A stretch of DNA of 64,000 nt from Planctomycetaceae bacterium (GTDB lineage: Bacteria; Planctomycetota; Planctomycetia; Planctomycetales; Planctomycetaceae), in NCBI GenBank assembly GCA_002724315.1, contig PBOJ01000134.1, positions 1-64,000 of the forward strand, written 5' to 3'. Shown here one piece after another: positions 34,706 to 44,052 of the stretch. Every line of letters starts with the position of its first letter. Position 1 is the first letter of the stretch. The position numbers were made by a program, and so were the translations under genes. The notes under the pieces are model-generated. The model saw nothing but the letters and a program-made list of their open reading frames with translations. It did no database searches and was not told where the DNA came from.

Positions 34706-35992
34706 ATGGTCTCACCACCACGCCCCATCGTGCCGGTCACCCGACCGGTCACCGGTTCAATCCGTCCGCCGGGCTCCAAGAGCCTCACCAACCGGGCGGT
34801 GGTACTGGCCGCAATGGCCCGGGGCGAGTCCCGGTTGAACGGCGTACTGCAGAGCATCGACACGCGCGTGATGCTCGATGGGCTGTCGGCCCTGGGGTTC
34901 GAGATCAGCGAGGGTCCGGGCGACGGGGAAGTGCGGATCGTCGGAACCGGTGGGCGAGTGCCGGCCACGTCGGCCAACCTGCATCTCGAGAACAGCGGCA
35001 CCAGCATCCGGTTCCTCACCACGCTGGTCACCCTGGGAACCGGACACTACACCCTGGACGGAAACGCCCGGATGCGGCAGCGACCGATTGGCGACCTGGT
35101 CGAGGCCCTGGCCCAACTGCAGGTCGACGTCACGTGCCCCGCCGGAACCGGCTGCCCACCGGTGTCGGTGACATCTGACGGCCTGGCCGGTGGACGGGCG
35201 ACGCTGTCCGGCAGCATCTCGAGTCAGTTTCTCAGTGCCCTGCTGATGGCGGCCCCCTCGGCGGCCGCTCCGGTCACCCTGGTCGTCGACGGGCCCCTGG
35301 TTTCACGACCCTACATCGACATGACACTTGCCCTGATGAACCGCATGGGTGCGGAGGTGATCGAGAATCCGCGGGGCAGCTTCACGGTGTCGCCCACCGG
35401 TTACAACGCCATCGAGCTCGACATCGAACCCGACGCCTCGGCGGCCAGCTACTTTCTGGCGGCCGCAGCAATAACCGGCGGCCACGTGACCGTCGAGGGC
35501 CTGGGCCCGGAGGCACTGCAGGGCGACGTGGCGTTTGGCGATTGCCTGGCCCGGATGGGGTGCACCGTCGAGACGACTCCCGAGGGGCTGAGTGTCACCG
35601 GCGGCAACCTGGTGGGAATCGACGTCGACATGAACGCGATCAGTGACACCGCCCAGACACTGGCAGTGGTGGCGGCTTTTGCCGAGGGCCCGACCCGCAT
35701 TCGCGGAATCGCTCATGTTCGCCACAAGGAGACCGACCGGGTGGCCGCGACGGTGACCGAACTGCAACGGCTTGGCCTGACCGTCGACGAACACGACGAC
35801 GGCCTGACGATCCATCCCGGGCCGCTTTCCGCCGGCGAAGTCCAGACCTATGACGATCATCGGATGGCGATGAGCTTCGCGGTGGCCGGTCTGGCCTCAC
35901 CGGGAATCGTCATCGCCGACCCCGACTGCACCGCGAAGACCTACCCCGGCTTCTTCGAGGATCTCGAGCGGCTGTGCGAGGACGGCCGATGA
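34706..35992 (+). CDS. aroA: 3-phosphoshikimate 1-carboxyvinyltransferase (EPSP synthase)
   Basis: Transfers enolpyruvyl from PEP to shikimate 3-phosphate in the chorismate pathway. The 428-residue sequence shows PPGSKSLTNRAVVLAAMARG (phosphate-binding), ENSGTSIRFLTTL, RHKETDRVAATVTEL and YDDHRMAMSFAVAGL, all expected. I chose ATG 34706 (MVSPPRPIVPVTRPV), which starts just before the first catalytic motif; a longer in-frame ATG at 34649 adds an untypical 19 residues. The stop overlaps the next gene in ATGA, so the RNA methyltransferase is translationally coupled to it. Confidence 0.97.
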   Translation: MVSPPRPIVPVTRPVTGSIRPPGSKSLTNRAVVLAAMARGESRLNGVLQSIDTRVMLDGLSALGFEISEGPGDGEVRIVGTGGRVPATSANLHLENSGTSIRFLTTLVTLGTGHYTLDGNARMRQRPIGDLVEALAQLQVDVTCPAGTGCPPVSVTSDGLAGGRATLSGSISSQFLSALLMAAPSAAAPVTLVVDGPLVSRPYIDMTLALMNRMGAEVIENPRGSFTVSPTGYNAIELDIEPDASAASYFLAAAAITGGHVTVEGLGPEALQGDVAFGDCLARMGCTVETTPEGLSVTGGNLVGIDVDMNAISDTAQTLAVVAAFAEGPTRIRGIAHVRHKETDRVAATVTELQRLGLTVDEHDDGLTIHPGPLSAGEVQTYDDHRMAMSFAVAGLASPGIVIADPDCTAKTYPGFFEDLERLCEDGR

Positions 35993-37362
35993 CACCTCCC
36001 CCGAAAACGGCCCGGCAGATCGCCTTCGATGTGCTTCAGCAGTGGCGGCAGACGGGTAAGTTCGCCGGCCCGCTGCTCGAAACAGCATTCTCACGGACGA
36101 ACGATCTCCGGCCGGCCGACCGGGGATTGTCCAGCGAACTGGTCTACGGGGTGATCCGTCGGCAGGCGACTCTCGACGCCGTCCTCAAACCGCGGCTGAA
36201 GCGACCACCCGACCAGGTCGAACCGCCACTGTGGACGCTGCTGCAACTGGGCACCTACCAGTTGCTGTTCTTCTCAGCCGATTCCCACCACGCGTCGGTT
36301 CACGAAACCGTCGAGTTGTGCCGGTGGCTCGAGAAATCCCGCTGGACCGGCTTCGCCAACGGCGTGCTGCGATCGGTGCAGCGCGACATCTCCGACAAGC
36401 CGGCCGGCACGGCGGCAGCCGACACGATCCCCATCCGACCGGACCAGTTCCTGAGCCTGGCCAGCCCGCTGATGCCCGATCCCGGCAGTGATCCAAACCG
36501 GTACATCGCCTCCGCGGGCAGCCTGCCAGAGTGGCTGGTTGAAAACTGGTCATCGCGATTCGACTTCGACGAACTGCTGCGGATGTCCATGTGGTTCAAC
36601 ACTCCGGCAACGACCTGGCTGCGAGCCAACCCGCTGCGGACCGATGGCGAGCAACTGGTGGCCGACCTGGCCGCAGCGGACATCGACGCCACGTTCGACG
36701 ACAGCCAACAGATGGTTCGCCTGGGCAGCAGCACCCACGTGCCGAGCCTGCCGGGTTTCGGCGACGGCCACTTCACCGTTCAGGATCCTTCGGCCGCTTC
36801 GGCGGCCAGGTTGCTGGCTCCCGTGCCCGGACAACAGGTTCTCGATCTGTGTGCGGCGCCAGGAACCAAGTCGACTCACCTGGCCGAGCTGATGGAAAAC
36901 CGTGGCCGGGTGGTGGCAGCCGACTCGCACCCCGGACGACTCAAGCTCATCGCTCCGGCAGCAACCCGTTTGGGACTGTCGACCATCGAAGCGGTGCTCG
37001 TGGACGAATCGGGGGACAACCTGCCACCGGGACCGTTCGATGCAGTGCTGGTCGATGTGCCCTGCTCCAACACCGGGGTCCTGGGCAAACGTCCCGAAGC
37101 CCGCTGGCGGCTGGAACCCGATGAACCCGAACGGCTCTCCAGGCTGCAATGGAATCTGCTGGAACGGGCCGCCGAAAGAGTGACACCGGGCGGGCGGCTG
37201 GTCTACTCGACCTGTAGCATCGAACCCATCGAAAACGAAGACCTGGTGGCAAATTTCCTGCGGCAGCATCCCGATTTCGAGCAAATCGACGTCAGGCGAC
37301 ACGTCCCCGGTTGTCCCGCAGACGGTGGGTTCCAGGCACTGCTGACACGTGGCAACGGCTGA
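35989..37362 (+). CDS. rsmB: 16S rRNA m5C967 methyltransferase RsmB-like
   Basis: A 457-residue protein with an N-terminal NusB-like RNA-binding domain (about 1-135) and a C-terminal Rossmann m5C methyltransferase domain. Seen: the AdoMet site VLDLCAAPGTKSTHLAELM, the VDVPCSNTGVLGKRPEARWR motif with the base-releasing Cys, and the nucleophile Cys in YSTCSIEPIENED. The arrangement matches RsmB (Sun), which methylates C967 of 16S rRNA. It starts within the aroA stop (ATGA), a coupling with no obvious metabolic logic. Confidence 0.93.
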   Translation: MTPPPKTARQIAFDVLQQWRQTGKFAGPLLETAFSRTNDLRPADRGLSSELVYGVIRRQATLDAVLKPRLKRPPDQVEPPLWTLLQLGTYQLLFFSADSHHASVHETVELCRWLEKSRWTGFANGVLRSVQRDISDKPAGTAAADTIPIRPDQFLSLASPLMPDPGSDPNRYIASAGSLPEWLVENWSSRFDFDELLRMSMWFNTPATTWLRANPLRTDGEQLVADLAAADIDATFDDSQQMVRLGSSTHVPSLPGFGDGHFTVQDPSAASAARLLAPVPGQQVLDLCAAPGTKSTHLAELMENRGRVVAADSHPGRLKLIAPAATRLGLSTIEAVLVDESGDNLPPGPFDAVLVDVPCSNTGVLGKRPEARWRLEPDEPERLSRLQWNLLERAAERVTPGGRLVYSTCSIEPIENEDLVANFLRQHPDFEQIDVRRHVPGCPADGGFQALLTRGNG

Positions 37363-37377
37363 GCCAAGCCCGGTCGC

Positions 37378-37407
37378 TTGTCCACGGCTCGCGCGACGGA
37401 TTACACT
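37378..37407 (+). promoter_or_regulatory. candidate promoter for the LRR gene
   Basis: TTGTCC at 37378..37383 and TACACT at 37402..37407 are separated by 18 bp. The -10 matches four of six sigma-70 consensus bases. Transcription from about 37414 would give a leader of about 54 nt. Confidence 0.5.
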
Positions 37408-37467
37408 GAGGAAACGAATTTGACCTCAAACGTACAGTCCTCCAAGAGTCACCCGGGAACACTCATC

Positions 37468-38382
37468 ATGCGTCGACTGACCAGCCTCTTCACGCTCACC
37501 GCTCTCCTGCTGACCATCCTCGGTGGACCCGCCACCGCGCAGGACAAGAAAGCCAAGAAAGACAAGAAGGCCGCCAAGAAGGCACCGGCAGCCAAGAAGA
37601 TTTTTCCCGATGCGAAGCTCCAGGCGGTCATCACGGCGATCCTGAAGAAAAAGCAGGCCAAGACCGATCCAATCCAGGAAGCCGACCTGAAGACGATCTT
37701 CTTTCTCGAAGCACCGGGCAAGGAGATCACCAACCTGTCCGGCTTGGAGAAGTGCCCGAACCTGGCTCTGATCAACCTCTCGAAGAACGGCATCACTGAC
37801 CTCAAGCCGCTGGCCGGTCTCAAGAACGTCCAGTCGCTGGACCTTTCGAAGAACAAGATCGCCGACGTCACTCCGCTGAAGGGCCTGGCCAAGTTGCAGT
37901 ACCTGCAGTTGGAGCACAACCAGGTGGCCAAGCTCGATGGACTGGGCGGGCTGAAAAAACTCTCGGCGCTGTACCTCAGCAACAACAAGGTCGCCTCGGT
38001 CGCCCCGTTGAAGGGTCTCGAAAAGCTCTCGAGTCTCTATCTCGACAACAACAAGGTCGCCGACCTGGCCCCGCTGAAGGGCCTCAAGTGGGTCGCCAAC
38101 CTCGCGCTGCGAAACAACCAGGTCAAGGACGTCGCGGCCCTGGGAAGCATGACCGAGCTGCGATACACGTTCCTGGAAGGCAACAAGGTGACCGACCTCG
38201 GTCCGCTGGTGACGATGGCCCAGAAGGACGCCAAGGGCGACCGCAGGTTTGCTCCCTACTGGAACCTCTACGTCTCGGGCAACCCACTCTCCGACGCTGC
38301 CAAGGGCGGCCAGATTGCCGCCTTGAAGAAGGTCGGCGTGCGAGTCGACCCGAAGCCTAAGTCGAAGAAGAAGAAGAAGTAG
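37468..38382 (+). CDS. exported leucine-rich-repeat protein with lysine-rich ends
   Basis: A 304-residue protein with a signal peptide (MRRLTSLFTLTALLLTILGG) and then an exposed Lys/Ala segment (KKAKKDKKAAKKAPAAKK). About eight 22-residue leucine-rich repeats of the internalin-like type follow (LALINLSKNGITDLKPLAG, VQSLDLSKNKIADVTPLKG, LSSLYLDNNKVADLAPLKG). It ends in DPKPKSKKKKK. Such LRR proteins usually bind proteins. The charged tails at both ends of a secreted protein are unusual and might hold it to anionic surfaces. It has its own candidate promoter. Confidence 0.88.
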   Translation: MRRLTSLFTLTALLLTILGGPATAQDKKAKKDKKAAKKAPAAKKIFPDAKLQAVITAILKKKQAKTDPIQEADLKTIFFLEAPGKEITNLSGLEKCPNLALINLSKNGITDLKPLAGLKNVQSLDLSKNKIADVTPLKGLAKLQYLQLEHNQVAKLDGLGGLKKLSALYLSNNKVASVAPLKGLEKLSSLYLDNNKVADLAPLKGLKWVANLALRNNQVKDVAALGSMTELRYTFLEGNKVTDLGPLVTMAQKDAKGDRRFAPYWNLYVSGNPLSDAAKGGQIAALKKVGVRVDPKPKSKKKKK

Positions 38383-38385
38383 AGT

Positions 38386-38404
38386 CGGTCCAGAACCCGG
38401 ACCG
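38386..38404. terminator. weak hairpin between convergent genes
   Basis: CGGTCC at 38386..38391 and GGACCG at 38399..38404 form a 6-bp stem with a 7-nt loop in the 26-bp gap between the LRR gene and surE. There is no T-run, so termination is only a possibility. Confidence 0.25.
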
Positions 38405-38408
38405 GGTC

Positions 38409-39155
38409 TCAGCCATTTTCGCCGGTGCCGCGGAGCCGCCATGACGAATTGGCTGCGGCCTGCGCCGCGCAGACCGGCACCACCTCGGTCAGGCTGATGG
38501 CGCCGTTGAAGCACACGTCGACATCCCCGCCGGGATCACGCGGGCGATTGTAGTAGTCGATTCCGTAGAGAACGCCCTGCCCGGCCGGGTGATAGGCAAC
38601 CGGAAGAGGGTGAGGATCAAGCGGGCACTCGACCAGTTGGGACTCCCCGGTCACCTCACGCGGATCGGGAAAATTGATGTTGAAGTACCCTCCAGTGGCC
38701 GGACGCCGCTGCAGCAGTTCCTCGAGTGTCCTGCGGAGCATCGGCGCCACCGTCGACCAGTCAAAGGGGCCGTAGTGGCGAATGAACAACGACAGGGCAA
38801 TCGCCGGCACGTGGAACAGCCCCGCCTCCCGGGTCGCCCCCACAGTTCCGGACATGTAGACATCGACTCCGAGGTTGGCTCCGGCATTGACTCCCGAAAG
38901 CACCCAGTCAACCTCGAGCTGCTGCTCGATCAACCCGATGCGGACGCAGTCGGCAGGGGTTCCGTTGATCGAGAACCGGCCACGACCATGGGTCTGAAGT
39001 GTCAGGGGCTTCTCAACCGTCACGCGGTGGCTGCAGCCGGAGAGCGGCCCATCGGGAGCCACGACCACCACCTCGCCAAATTCCTCCGCCACCTCCGCCA
39101 GCAACTCCAGCCCCGGTGCCCCGATCCCGTCATCGTTTGTCAGCAGAAATCTCAT
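38409..39155 (-). CDS. surE: 5'/3'-nucleotidase SurE
   Basis: SurE dephosphorylates nucleoside monophosphates (and short polyphosphate in some bacteria). The 248-residue product starts MRFLLTNDDGIGAPGLELL with the metal-binding NDDG. It continues with SGCSHRVTVEKPL, SINGTPADCVRIGL, and SGVNAGANLGVDVYMSGTVGATREA. All catalytic motifs are present and the length is usual. It is divergent from the ornithine cyclodeaminase gene across 92 bp. Cytoplasmic; no partner genes of the pcm/nlpD type are nearby. Confidence 0.95.
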   Translation of the reverse strand: MRFLLTNDDGIGAPGLELLAEVAEEFGEVVVVAPDGPLSGCSHRVTVEKPLTLQTHGRGRFSINGTPADCVRIGLIEQQLEVDWVLSGVNAGANLGVDVYMSGTVGATREAGLFHVPAIALSLFIRHYGPFDWSTVAPMLRRTLEELLQRRPATGGYFNINFPDPREVTGESQLVECPLDPHPLPVAYHPAGQGVLYGIDYYNRPRDPGGDVDVCFNGAISLTEVVPVCAAQAAANSSWRLRGTGENG

Positions 39156-39247
39156 CGTTATCGGCTCGAACTGGCGGTGATCGAAGACTGGCGTAAAATC
39201 GACGCGGCTGAGTGTAACAACTGCGATTGGTGGCGGGGAGCAGGTCG

Positions 39248-40183
39248 ATGACGGTACAGGTTCTGGGTGACGGAGATGTCCAACGACTGATCACGATGTC
39301 CGAGTCGGTCGAGGTGATGGCCGAGGCGTGTCGTCGACACGCGGCCGGCACACAAGCGGCCCCGGCCCGTCTGGCGGCCCCGCTGGAGTGGGGTCAGTTG
39401 GTCTTCACCGCCGGTGCCTACACCAACCCGACCGGAGGCCGAATCGGCTTTCGCGTCTACGACATGGAACACTTCGGAAGCGCCAACCGCGACGAACTGG
39501 TCGCCGTTTTCGATACCACCGACGGGTCGCTCGTCGGGCTGGTTGCCGGCAGCGCCCTGGGACCGTTGAGAACCGGGGCCATTGGTGGAGTCGCTGTCGA
39601 CACCCTGTCTCGAGCCGACGCCCAGACGCTCGGCCTGGTCGGCACCGGCAAACAGGCCCGTACCCAGTTGCAGGCCGCTTGTGCCGTGCGGAGATTCACT
39701 CGCATCCGCGCCTTCAGCCGAACCGAGGAAAGCCGCCGGGAGTTCTGTCGCGAAATGTCCGGGACGGTCGGCGTGGACATCGAGCCGGCCAATTCGGCTC
39801 AACAGGCGGTGTCCGGCGCCGACGTGGTGATCTGTTCGACGGTCAGCAACAGCCCGGTGCTCGAGGCCGACTGGATCGAGGCGGGGACGCACGTCCAGAA
39901 TGTCGGCCCGAAATTTCGCGACAGCAGTGAACTGCCGTCGGCCCTTTACGAAAGGGCCAACGTGCTGGTCACCGACGCCCCGGCACAATTGGCCGACTAC
40001 GGCGACCGGTTCCTGGTTGCGGGCACACCTGACGCGGAACGGGTCGTGTCCCTGGGCGAGGTGATCTCCGGGGACGCGGAAGGTCGTACCGGCGACGACC
40101 AGGTCACGCTCTTCTGCTCGTTGGGATTGGCCGGCACCGAGGTGGCTTTGGCCGACCGGCTGCTGGAGTTGGCCGCGGCGTAA
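39248..40183 (+). CDS. ornithine cyclodeaminase/mu-crystallin family protein
   Basis: A 311-residue NAD(P)-dependent enzyme of the OCD/alanine-dehydrogenase/ketimine-reductase family. Seen: the FTAGAYTNPTGGRIGFRVYD region, GSALGPLRTGAIGGVAVDTL, and the Rossmann motif LGLVGTGKQARTQLQAA. Family members convert ornithine to proline or reduce cyclic imines; several lysine/arginine-handling variants exist, so the exact reaction is open. ATG 39248 is chosen over an upstream GTG because it gives MTVQVLGDGDVQRL. It converges on a three-gene unit encoding an aldo/keto reductase, FAD oxidoreductase and RidA, all fitting imine chemistry. Confidence 0.88.
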   Translation: MTVQVLGDGDVQRLITMSESVEVMAEACRRHAAGTQAAPARLAAPLEWGQLVFTAGAYTNPTGGRIGFRVYDMEHFGSANRDELVAVFDTTDGSLVGLVAGSALGPLRTGAIGGVAVDTLSRADAQTLGLVGTGKQARTQLQAACAVRRFTRIRAFSRTEESRREFCREMSGTVGVDIEPANSAQQAVSGADVVICSTVSNSPVLEADWIEAGTHVQNVGPKFRDSSELPSALYERANVLVTDAPAQLADYGDRFLVAGTPDAERVVSLGEVISGDAEGRTGDDQVTLFCSLGLAGTEVALADRLLELAAA

Positions 40184-40206
40184 CCCGGGAGGCCACGACA
40201 CCGCGA

Positions 40207-40959
40207 TCACCCGGCCGCGGCCACGTTTTCGGCCAGGTGCCCGGCATCCAGACTTCCGACAACCAGGGAGCTGACACCCGGCTGATCCAGAACGAACCGG
40301 ATCGATTCGGCCGCCGGCAAACGCCCGGAGGCGAGCCCCTTCTTGACGACCACACCGATGCCCCGCTGGTGAGCCTCGTGGATCACCGGTTCGTGCGAGC
40401 GATCCGCCGGGTGGTACTCGACCATCAGCACGTCGGCCCACCCGATCGCCCGCCGCGCCCCATCGACGGTTTTTCCCGAAAAGCCAATCGCCCGCACCCG
40501 GCCCTCGGACTTCAGTTCCAGGAGTGTCTCCACCACGCCGGTGGCGTCCTGGATCGGCAGGTCCTGGCCGTCGGAGTGCACCAGGACCACGTCCAGCGTC
40601 TCGCGACCCAATCTGCGAGCACTTCGCTCGACACTCTCCCGGGTCGCCTCGGCGGAAAAGTCGTACCGCGACACACCGTCCTGGAACGTCTCACCGACCT
40701 TGGTCGAGATCACCGGGTGAGACGAGTGATCGGCCAGCACCCGCCCGAGACGTTCTTCACTGAGCCCGTAAGCCGGGGCGGTGTCGATGTAGTTGATGCC
40801 CAGCCCCAGGACCCGGCTCAGCAAATCATCGACCTGCGTTTGGTCGGGCAGCTCGTAGGCCCGCTCGTACTTGGCCCCCTGGTTGCGACCGATCTTGAAC
40901 GCCCCGAATCCCAGCGGGGATACCTCCAGGCCGGTGCGTCCCAGCGGGCGAGTGATCAT
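40207..40959 (-). CDS. aldo/keto reductase
   Basis: A 250-residue AKR, slightly short for the family. The tetrad is visible: Asp and Tyr in INYIDTAPAYG, Lys in VISTKVGE, and His in VVLVHSDG. ATG 40959 (MITRPLGRTGLEVSPLGFGAFKIG) begins the first strand as in relatives; a much longer in-frame start adds an Arg-rich stretch typical of a spurious extension. It lies 34 bp after the FAD oxidoreductase gene, probably last in the RidA-FAD-AKR operon. NADPH dependence and substrate are inferred from the family. Confidence 0.88.
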   Translation of the reverse strand: MITRPLGRTGLEVSPLGFGAFKIGRNQGAKYERAYELPDQTQVDDLLSRVLGLGINYIDTAPAYGLSEERLGRVLADHSSHPVISTKVGETFQDGVSRYDFSAEATRESVERSARRLGRETLDVVLVHSDGQDLPIQDATGVVETLLELKSEGRVRAIGFSGKTVDGARRAIGWADVLMVEYHPADRSHEPVIHEAHQRGIGVVVKKGLASGRLPAAESIRFVLDQPGVSSLVVGSLDAGHLAENVAAAG

Positions 40960-40993
40960 GTTCGGGTCTCGGACATCGCGACCGGCGTTGGAC

Positions 40994-42244
40994 TCAGGCG
41001 GCCCGACGCGAAGTCGCCGTTGCGGAAAGCGGCAACCAGCCGGTGGCTGTCTCCCACGGAGGCCGAGCCACCTCCGGACGCGGCCAATCGATGGCCTCGA
41101 GATCCACCGAAACACCGGGGACGGTCGGCGGTGCCATCTGCTCCAGGATCCCGGCAACCTGCTCGGCGAGCACCGGTGCCAGGGCCAGCTTGGTCGGCCA
41201 GGCGGTGATCGTGTTGCCGTCAGTCAACAGGCTCTGGGTCTCGGGACGCCGGCCACCTTCGGTCGCTGCCTCGGCACGGTCCACCCGGTAAGATGTCGCC
41301 TCCAGCGACACCAACTCCAGCCCCGGCAGGACTTCGGCCAGTTCCCTCGCGGCGTGGGCAACCAGTTCTCGCCGCCCCATCGACACGCCATCCTCGGCCA
41401 CCTGCCCGCCCAGTTGCCAGACGGTGCGGCCCTCCCCGTCGACCGACGAGGTGATCGTCATTCGTGTGCGGGCGCCATCAACCTGGTGACCGCAGAGTTC
41501 CGGCAGTCTCCCGGCTTCACCTCTTACCATCACCATGTGCAGCGGACGTCTCTGCATCACGCCGGTGACCAGTCCCGCTCGCTCGCGGAGGACCGCGTTG
41601 CCGGATCCGGCAGCCAACACGACAGACCGGGGAGCGATTTGCAGCGTGGCACCCGGAAGACTGTCCCACGGGTGCCGGATTCTCAGCTCGGCGACCTGTC
41701 CCGGTCCGTCCAGTCGCCAGTCTGTGTGATCCGGGTCATAGAGAAAGATCCGGTGGAGATGCCGAGTGGCCAGGCACGCGAGCAGGCTGCCCGGATCGAT
41801 CACCTGTTCGTCGATCACCGCCACAGAGCCGGGGTGACCGACGAGCACGGCGGGACGTTCACCTGATGAGACCGTCCGAGGAGTGACTTCCAGCCCCAGC
41901 CGAGCCCCGAGAAAACCGAGCCGGGATCCCAACGATTTCCCGCGCCAAAGAAAACATGTCTGGCTGCGAACCGTGACATCACTGAGATCGGGGTCGCGGC
42001 GTCCGGCCAGGCAGTCGGCCCAGACACGGGGCATCTGTTTGACACCCAGCGCCGAACCGGTCGGGCTCCCGGCCAGCGAGTACTTCAGTCCCCCGTGAAT
42101 GATCCCCTGGGCCGAAATGCTCTGGCCGGTGCCCAGTCGTGAGGACTCCAACAGCAACACATCGTGCCCGCGCCGGACGAGTTCATCGAGCAGCCAGAGG
42201 CCGGCAACGCCGCCTCCGAAAATCACCACATCCGGTCGTGCCAT
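40994..42244 (-). CDS. FAD-dependent oxidoreductase (DAO/GlpD-like)
   Basis: A 416-residue flavoprotein. The N-terminus has the FAD-binding GGGVAGLWLLDELVRRGHDV with the acidic end of strand 2 (LLLES). It continues with SAQGIIHGGLKYSL, which resembles the glycerol-3-phosphate/L-2-hydroxyglutarate oxidase branch of the D-amino-acid-oxidase superfamily. A second FAD-contact region reads RSVVLAAGSGNAVL. No signal peptide is seen. The upstream RidA-like gene (76 bp away) suggests that the oxidase yields an unstable imine or enamine product, which RidA would hydrolyse. The substrate is unknown. Confidence 0.85.
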   Translation of the reverse strand: MARPDVVIFGGGVAGLWLLDELVRRGHDVLLLESSRLGTGQSISAQGIIHGGLKYSLAGSPTGSALGVKQMPRVWADCLAGRRDPDLSDVTVRSQTCFLWRGKSLGSRLGFLGARLGLEVTPRTVSSGERPAVLVGHPGSVAVIDEQVIDPGSLLACLATRHLHRIFLYDPDHTDWRLDGPGQVAELRIRHPWDSLPGATLQIAPRSVVLAAGSGNAVLRERAGLVTGVMQRRPLHMVMVRGEAGRLPELCGHQVDGARTRMTITSSVDGEGRTVWQLGGQVAEDGVSMGRRELVAHAARELAEVLPGLELVSLEATSYRVDRAEAATEGGRRPETQSLLTDGNTITAWPTKLALAPVLAEQVAGILEQMAPPTVPGVSVDLEAIDWPRPEVARPPWETATGWLPLSATATSRRAA

Positions 42245-42320
42245 GGCCTGGGTCCTGGGGGGGCCGACGACGCGTCCGCCTCCAGCGACCTTTTACCCGG
42301 TGAGGTGGTCGGAGGAAAGA

Positions 42321-42782
42321 TCAGTCGCCGACCTGGACGATCGCCTCGACCTCGACCGGGATGTTCCCCGGCAACGCGCCCATCCCGACGGCACTGCGGG
42401 CCGCACGGCCATTCTCGCCGAACACCTCGACCATCAGGTCGCTGAAACCGTTGATGACCTTTGGTTGAGTCCCGAAGTCCGGAGTGCAGTTGACCATCCC
42501 CAGCACCTTGACGAAACGGGAGACGCGATCCAGGCTACCCAGGTGGGCACGGAGGGTGGCGAGGACGGCCAGTCCCACGACACGGGCCGCGGCATTGGCC
42601 TCCTCTTCACCCATCTCCTCGCCCACCTTGCCGGTGATCATCGTGCCGTCGGTCTGCACCGGGCCGTGACCCGAGACGTAGCAAATGTCACCAACCTGCA
42701 CGACCGGCATGTAGGTACCGCCGGGAGTCGGGGGGGTGGGCAATTCGAGACCCAGTTCGGCAATCCTGGCTTCGGCACTCAT
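42321..42782 (-). CDS. RidA/YjgF/UK114 family protein
   Basis: A 153-residue Rid-family protein; RidA hydrolyses reactive enamines/imines made by PLP or flavin enzymes. Seen: YMPVVQVGDICYVSGHGPV, GEEANAAARVVGLAVLATLRAHLGSLDRV, and ARSAVGMGALPGNIPVEVEAI. The last contains the usual G-LP--(I/V)-VE signature, but the canonical Arg of active RidA is not seen at the usual R-(C/A)-V position, so it may be a divergent Rid subgroup. ATG 42782 has GGAGAAAC just upstream. It is first in the leftward unit with the FAD oxidoreductase and aldo/keto reductase. Confidence 0.9.
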   Translation of the reverse strand: MSAEARIAELGLELPTPPTPGGTYMPVVQVGDICYVSGHGPVQTDGTMITGKVGEEMGEEEANAAARVVGLAVLATLRAHLGSLDRVSRFVKVLGMVNCTPDFGTQPKVINGFSDLMVEVFGENGRAARSAVGMGALPGNIPVEVEAIVQVGD

Positions 42783-42897
42783 CGGTTTCTCCTGATCGGT
42801 CTCTCGGGCCAGCTTACCGGCCAGCCGGAATCGGTCCCGAGCATACGGACTGACTTCGGCCCTGCCAAACCAGAAACGGCCGCTGAGTATTAGCCGC

Positions 42898-42925
42898 TTG
42901 CACACTGAACACAGAAACTTAGAAT
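42898..42925 (+). promoter_or_regulatory. candidate promoter for floA
   Basis: TTGCAC at 42898..42903 and TAGAAT at 42920..42925 are separated by 16 bp; the -10 matches five of six consensus bases. Transcription from about 42932 would leave a leader of about 60 nt before ATG 42993. Confidence 0.5.
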
Positions 42926-42992
42926 GTGGCGGTGGGTGTTTTCGCGTCGACCACGCCGGAACACAACTCGTGATTCTCAGGAAATAGACACC

Positions 42993-43925
42993 ATGCATCC
43001 TGCTCTCTGGCCCGTGGTCTTCATCGGCGGGCTCCTGTTTCTTGTCTTCCTCTGGCTGCTGGTACCGTTATTCCCGACGTGGATTCGGTCATTGACCAGT
43101 GGAGCAAAGATCGGGCCCCTGAAACTGGTGTTGATGCGGTTGATGAAGATCAATCCCCACGTTGTGGTCCAGGCCCGGATCATGGCGGTCCAGGCAGGCC
43201 TTGCCGACGTGGAGACCAGGAGCCTGGAGGCACACTACCTGGCTGGCGGCAACATCCTGCGAGTGGTCCAGGCGCTGATCGCCGCCACACGGGCACGGCT
43301 GGGATTGAACTGGGACACCGCCGCAGCAATCGACCTGGCGGGCCGTGACGTTCTCGATGCCGTCCGGACCAGTGTCGACCCCAAGGTGATTGACTGTCCC
43401 GACCCTTCGCGGCACGGCCGCACCACACTCGACGGCGTCGCCAAGAACGGGATTCAGTTGAAGGCCCGCGCCCGGGTGACCGTCCGCACCAACCTCTCTC
43501 AACTGGTCGGTGGCGCAACCGAAGAAACCGTGATCGCACGGGTGGGTGAGGGCATTGTCAGCGCGATCGGATCCTCCGACAGCCACGAACGTGTCCTCGA
43601 ACAACCGATGCTGATCGCCCGGGCCGTTCTCGATAAGGGCCTCGATTCTCAGACCGCATTCGAAATCGTTTCGATCGACATCGCCGACATCGATGTGGGT
43701 GAAAACGTCGGGGCACGACTGCAGGCCGACCAGGCCGAGGCCGACATGCGGGTCGCTCGAGCCAAGGCCGAAGAACGCAGGGCCCAGGCCGTCGCCCAGG
43801 AACAGGAAATGAAGGCCGAAACTGTCGAGAACCGGGCCGAGGTGGTGCTGGCTGAAGCCGAAGTGCCGCAGGCGATGGCCAACGCCTTCCAGCAAGGCAA
43901 CCTGAGGGCCGAAGATTCGATTTAA
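42993..43925 (+). CDS. floA: flotillin-like protein FloA
   Basis: Flotillins scaffold membrane microdomains. The 310-residue product has one N-terminal hydrophobic segment (about 8-30), then the family core: [67 protein letters not shown]. After [19 protein letters not shown] it has the Ala/Glu/Arg coiled-coil tail ([29 protein letters not shown] split over about 250-290). It ends [13 protein letters not shown], as in FloA. ATG 42993 is chosen because an upstream start adds Arg-rich residues before the membrane segment. A candidate promoter lies 70 bp upstream. Confidence 0.94.
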   Translation: MHPALWPVVFIGGLLFLVFLWLLVPLFPTWIRSLTSGAKIGPLKLVLMRLMKINPHVVVQARIMAVQAGLADVETRSLEAHYLAGGNILRVVQALIAATRARLGLNWDTAAAIDLAGRDVLDAVRTSVDPKVIDCPDPSRHGRTTLDGVAKNGIQLKARARVTVRTNLSQLVGGATEETVIARVGEGIVSAIGSSDSHERVLEQPMLIARAVLDKGLDSQTAFEIVSIDIADIDVGENVGARLQADQAEADMRVARAKAEERRAQAVAQEQEMKAETVENRAEVVLAEAEVPQAMANAFQQGNLRAEDSI

Positions 43926-44052
43926 CCGTTATCAACCCACCGAAACGGTCGGGTCCCAAGCCAGCCACCGGCTGGAGTCGAAAACAGACTCGAGCGGATG
44001 CTCGAACTTGATGCCGACAGATTCAACAACTGGGACAGACGGATAAAGTGTC

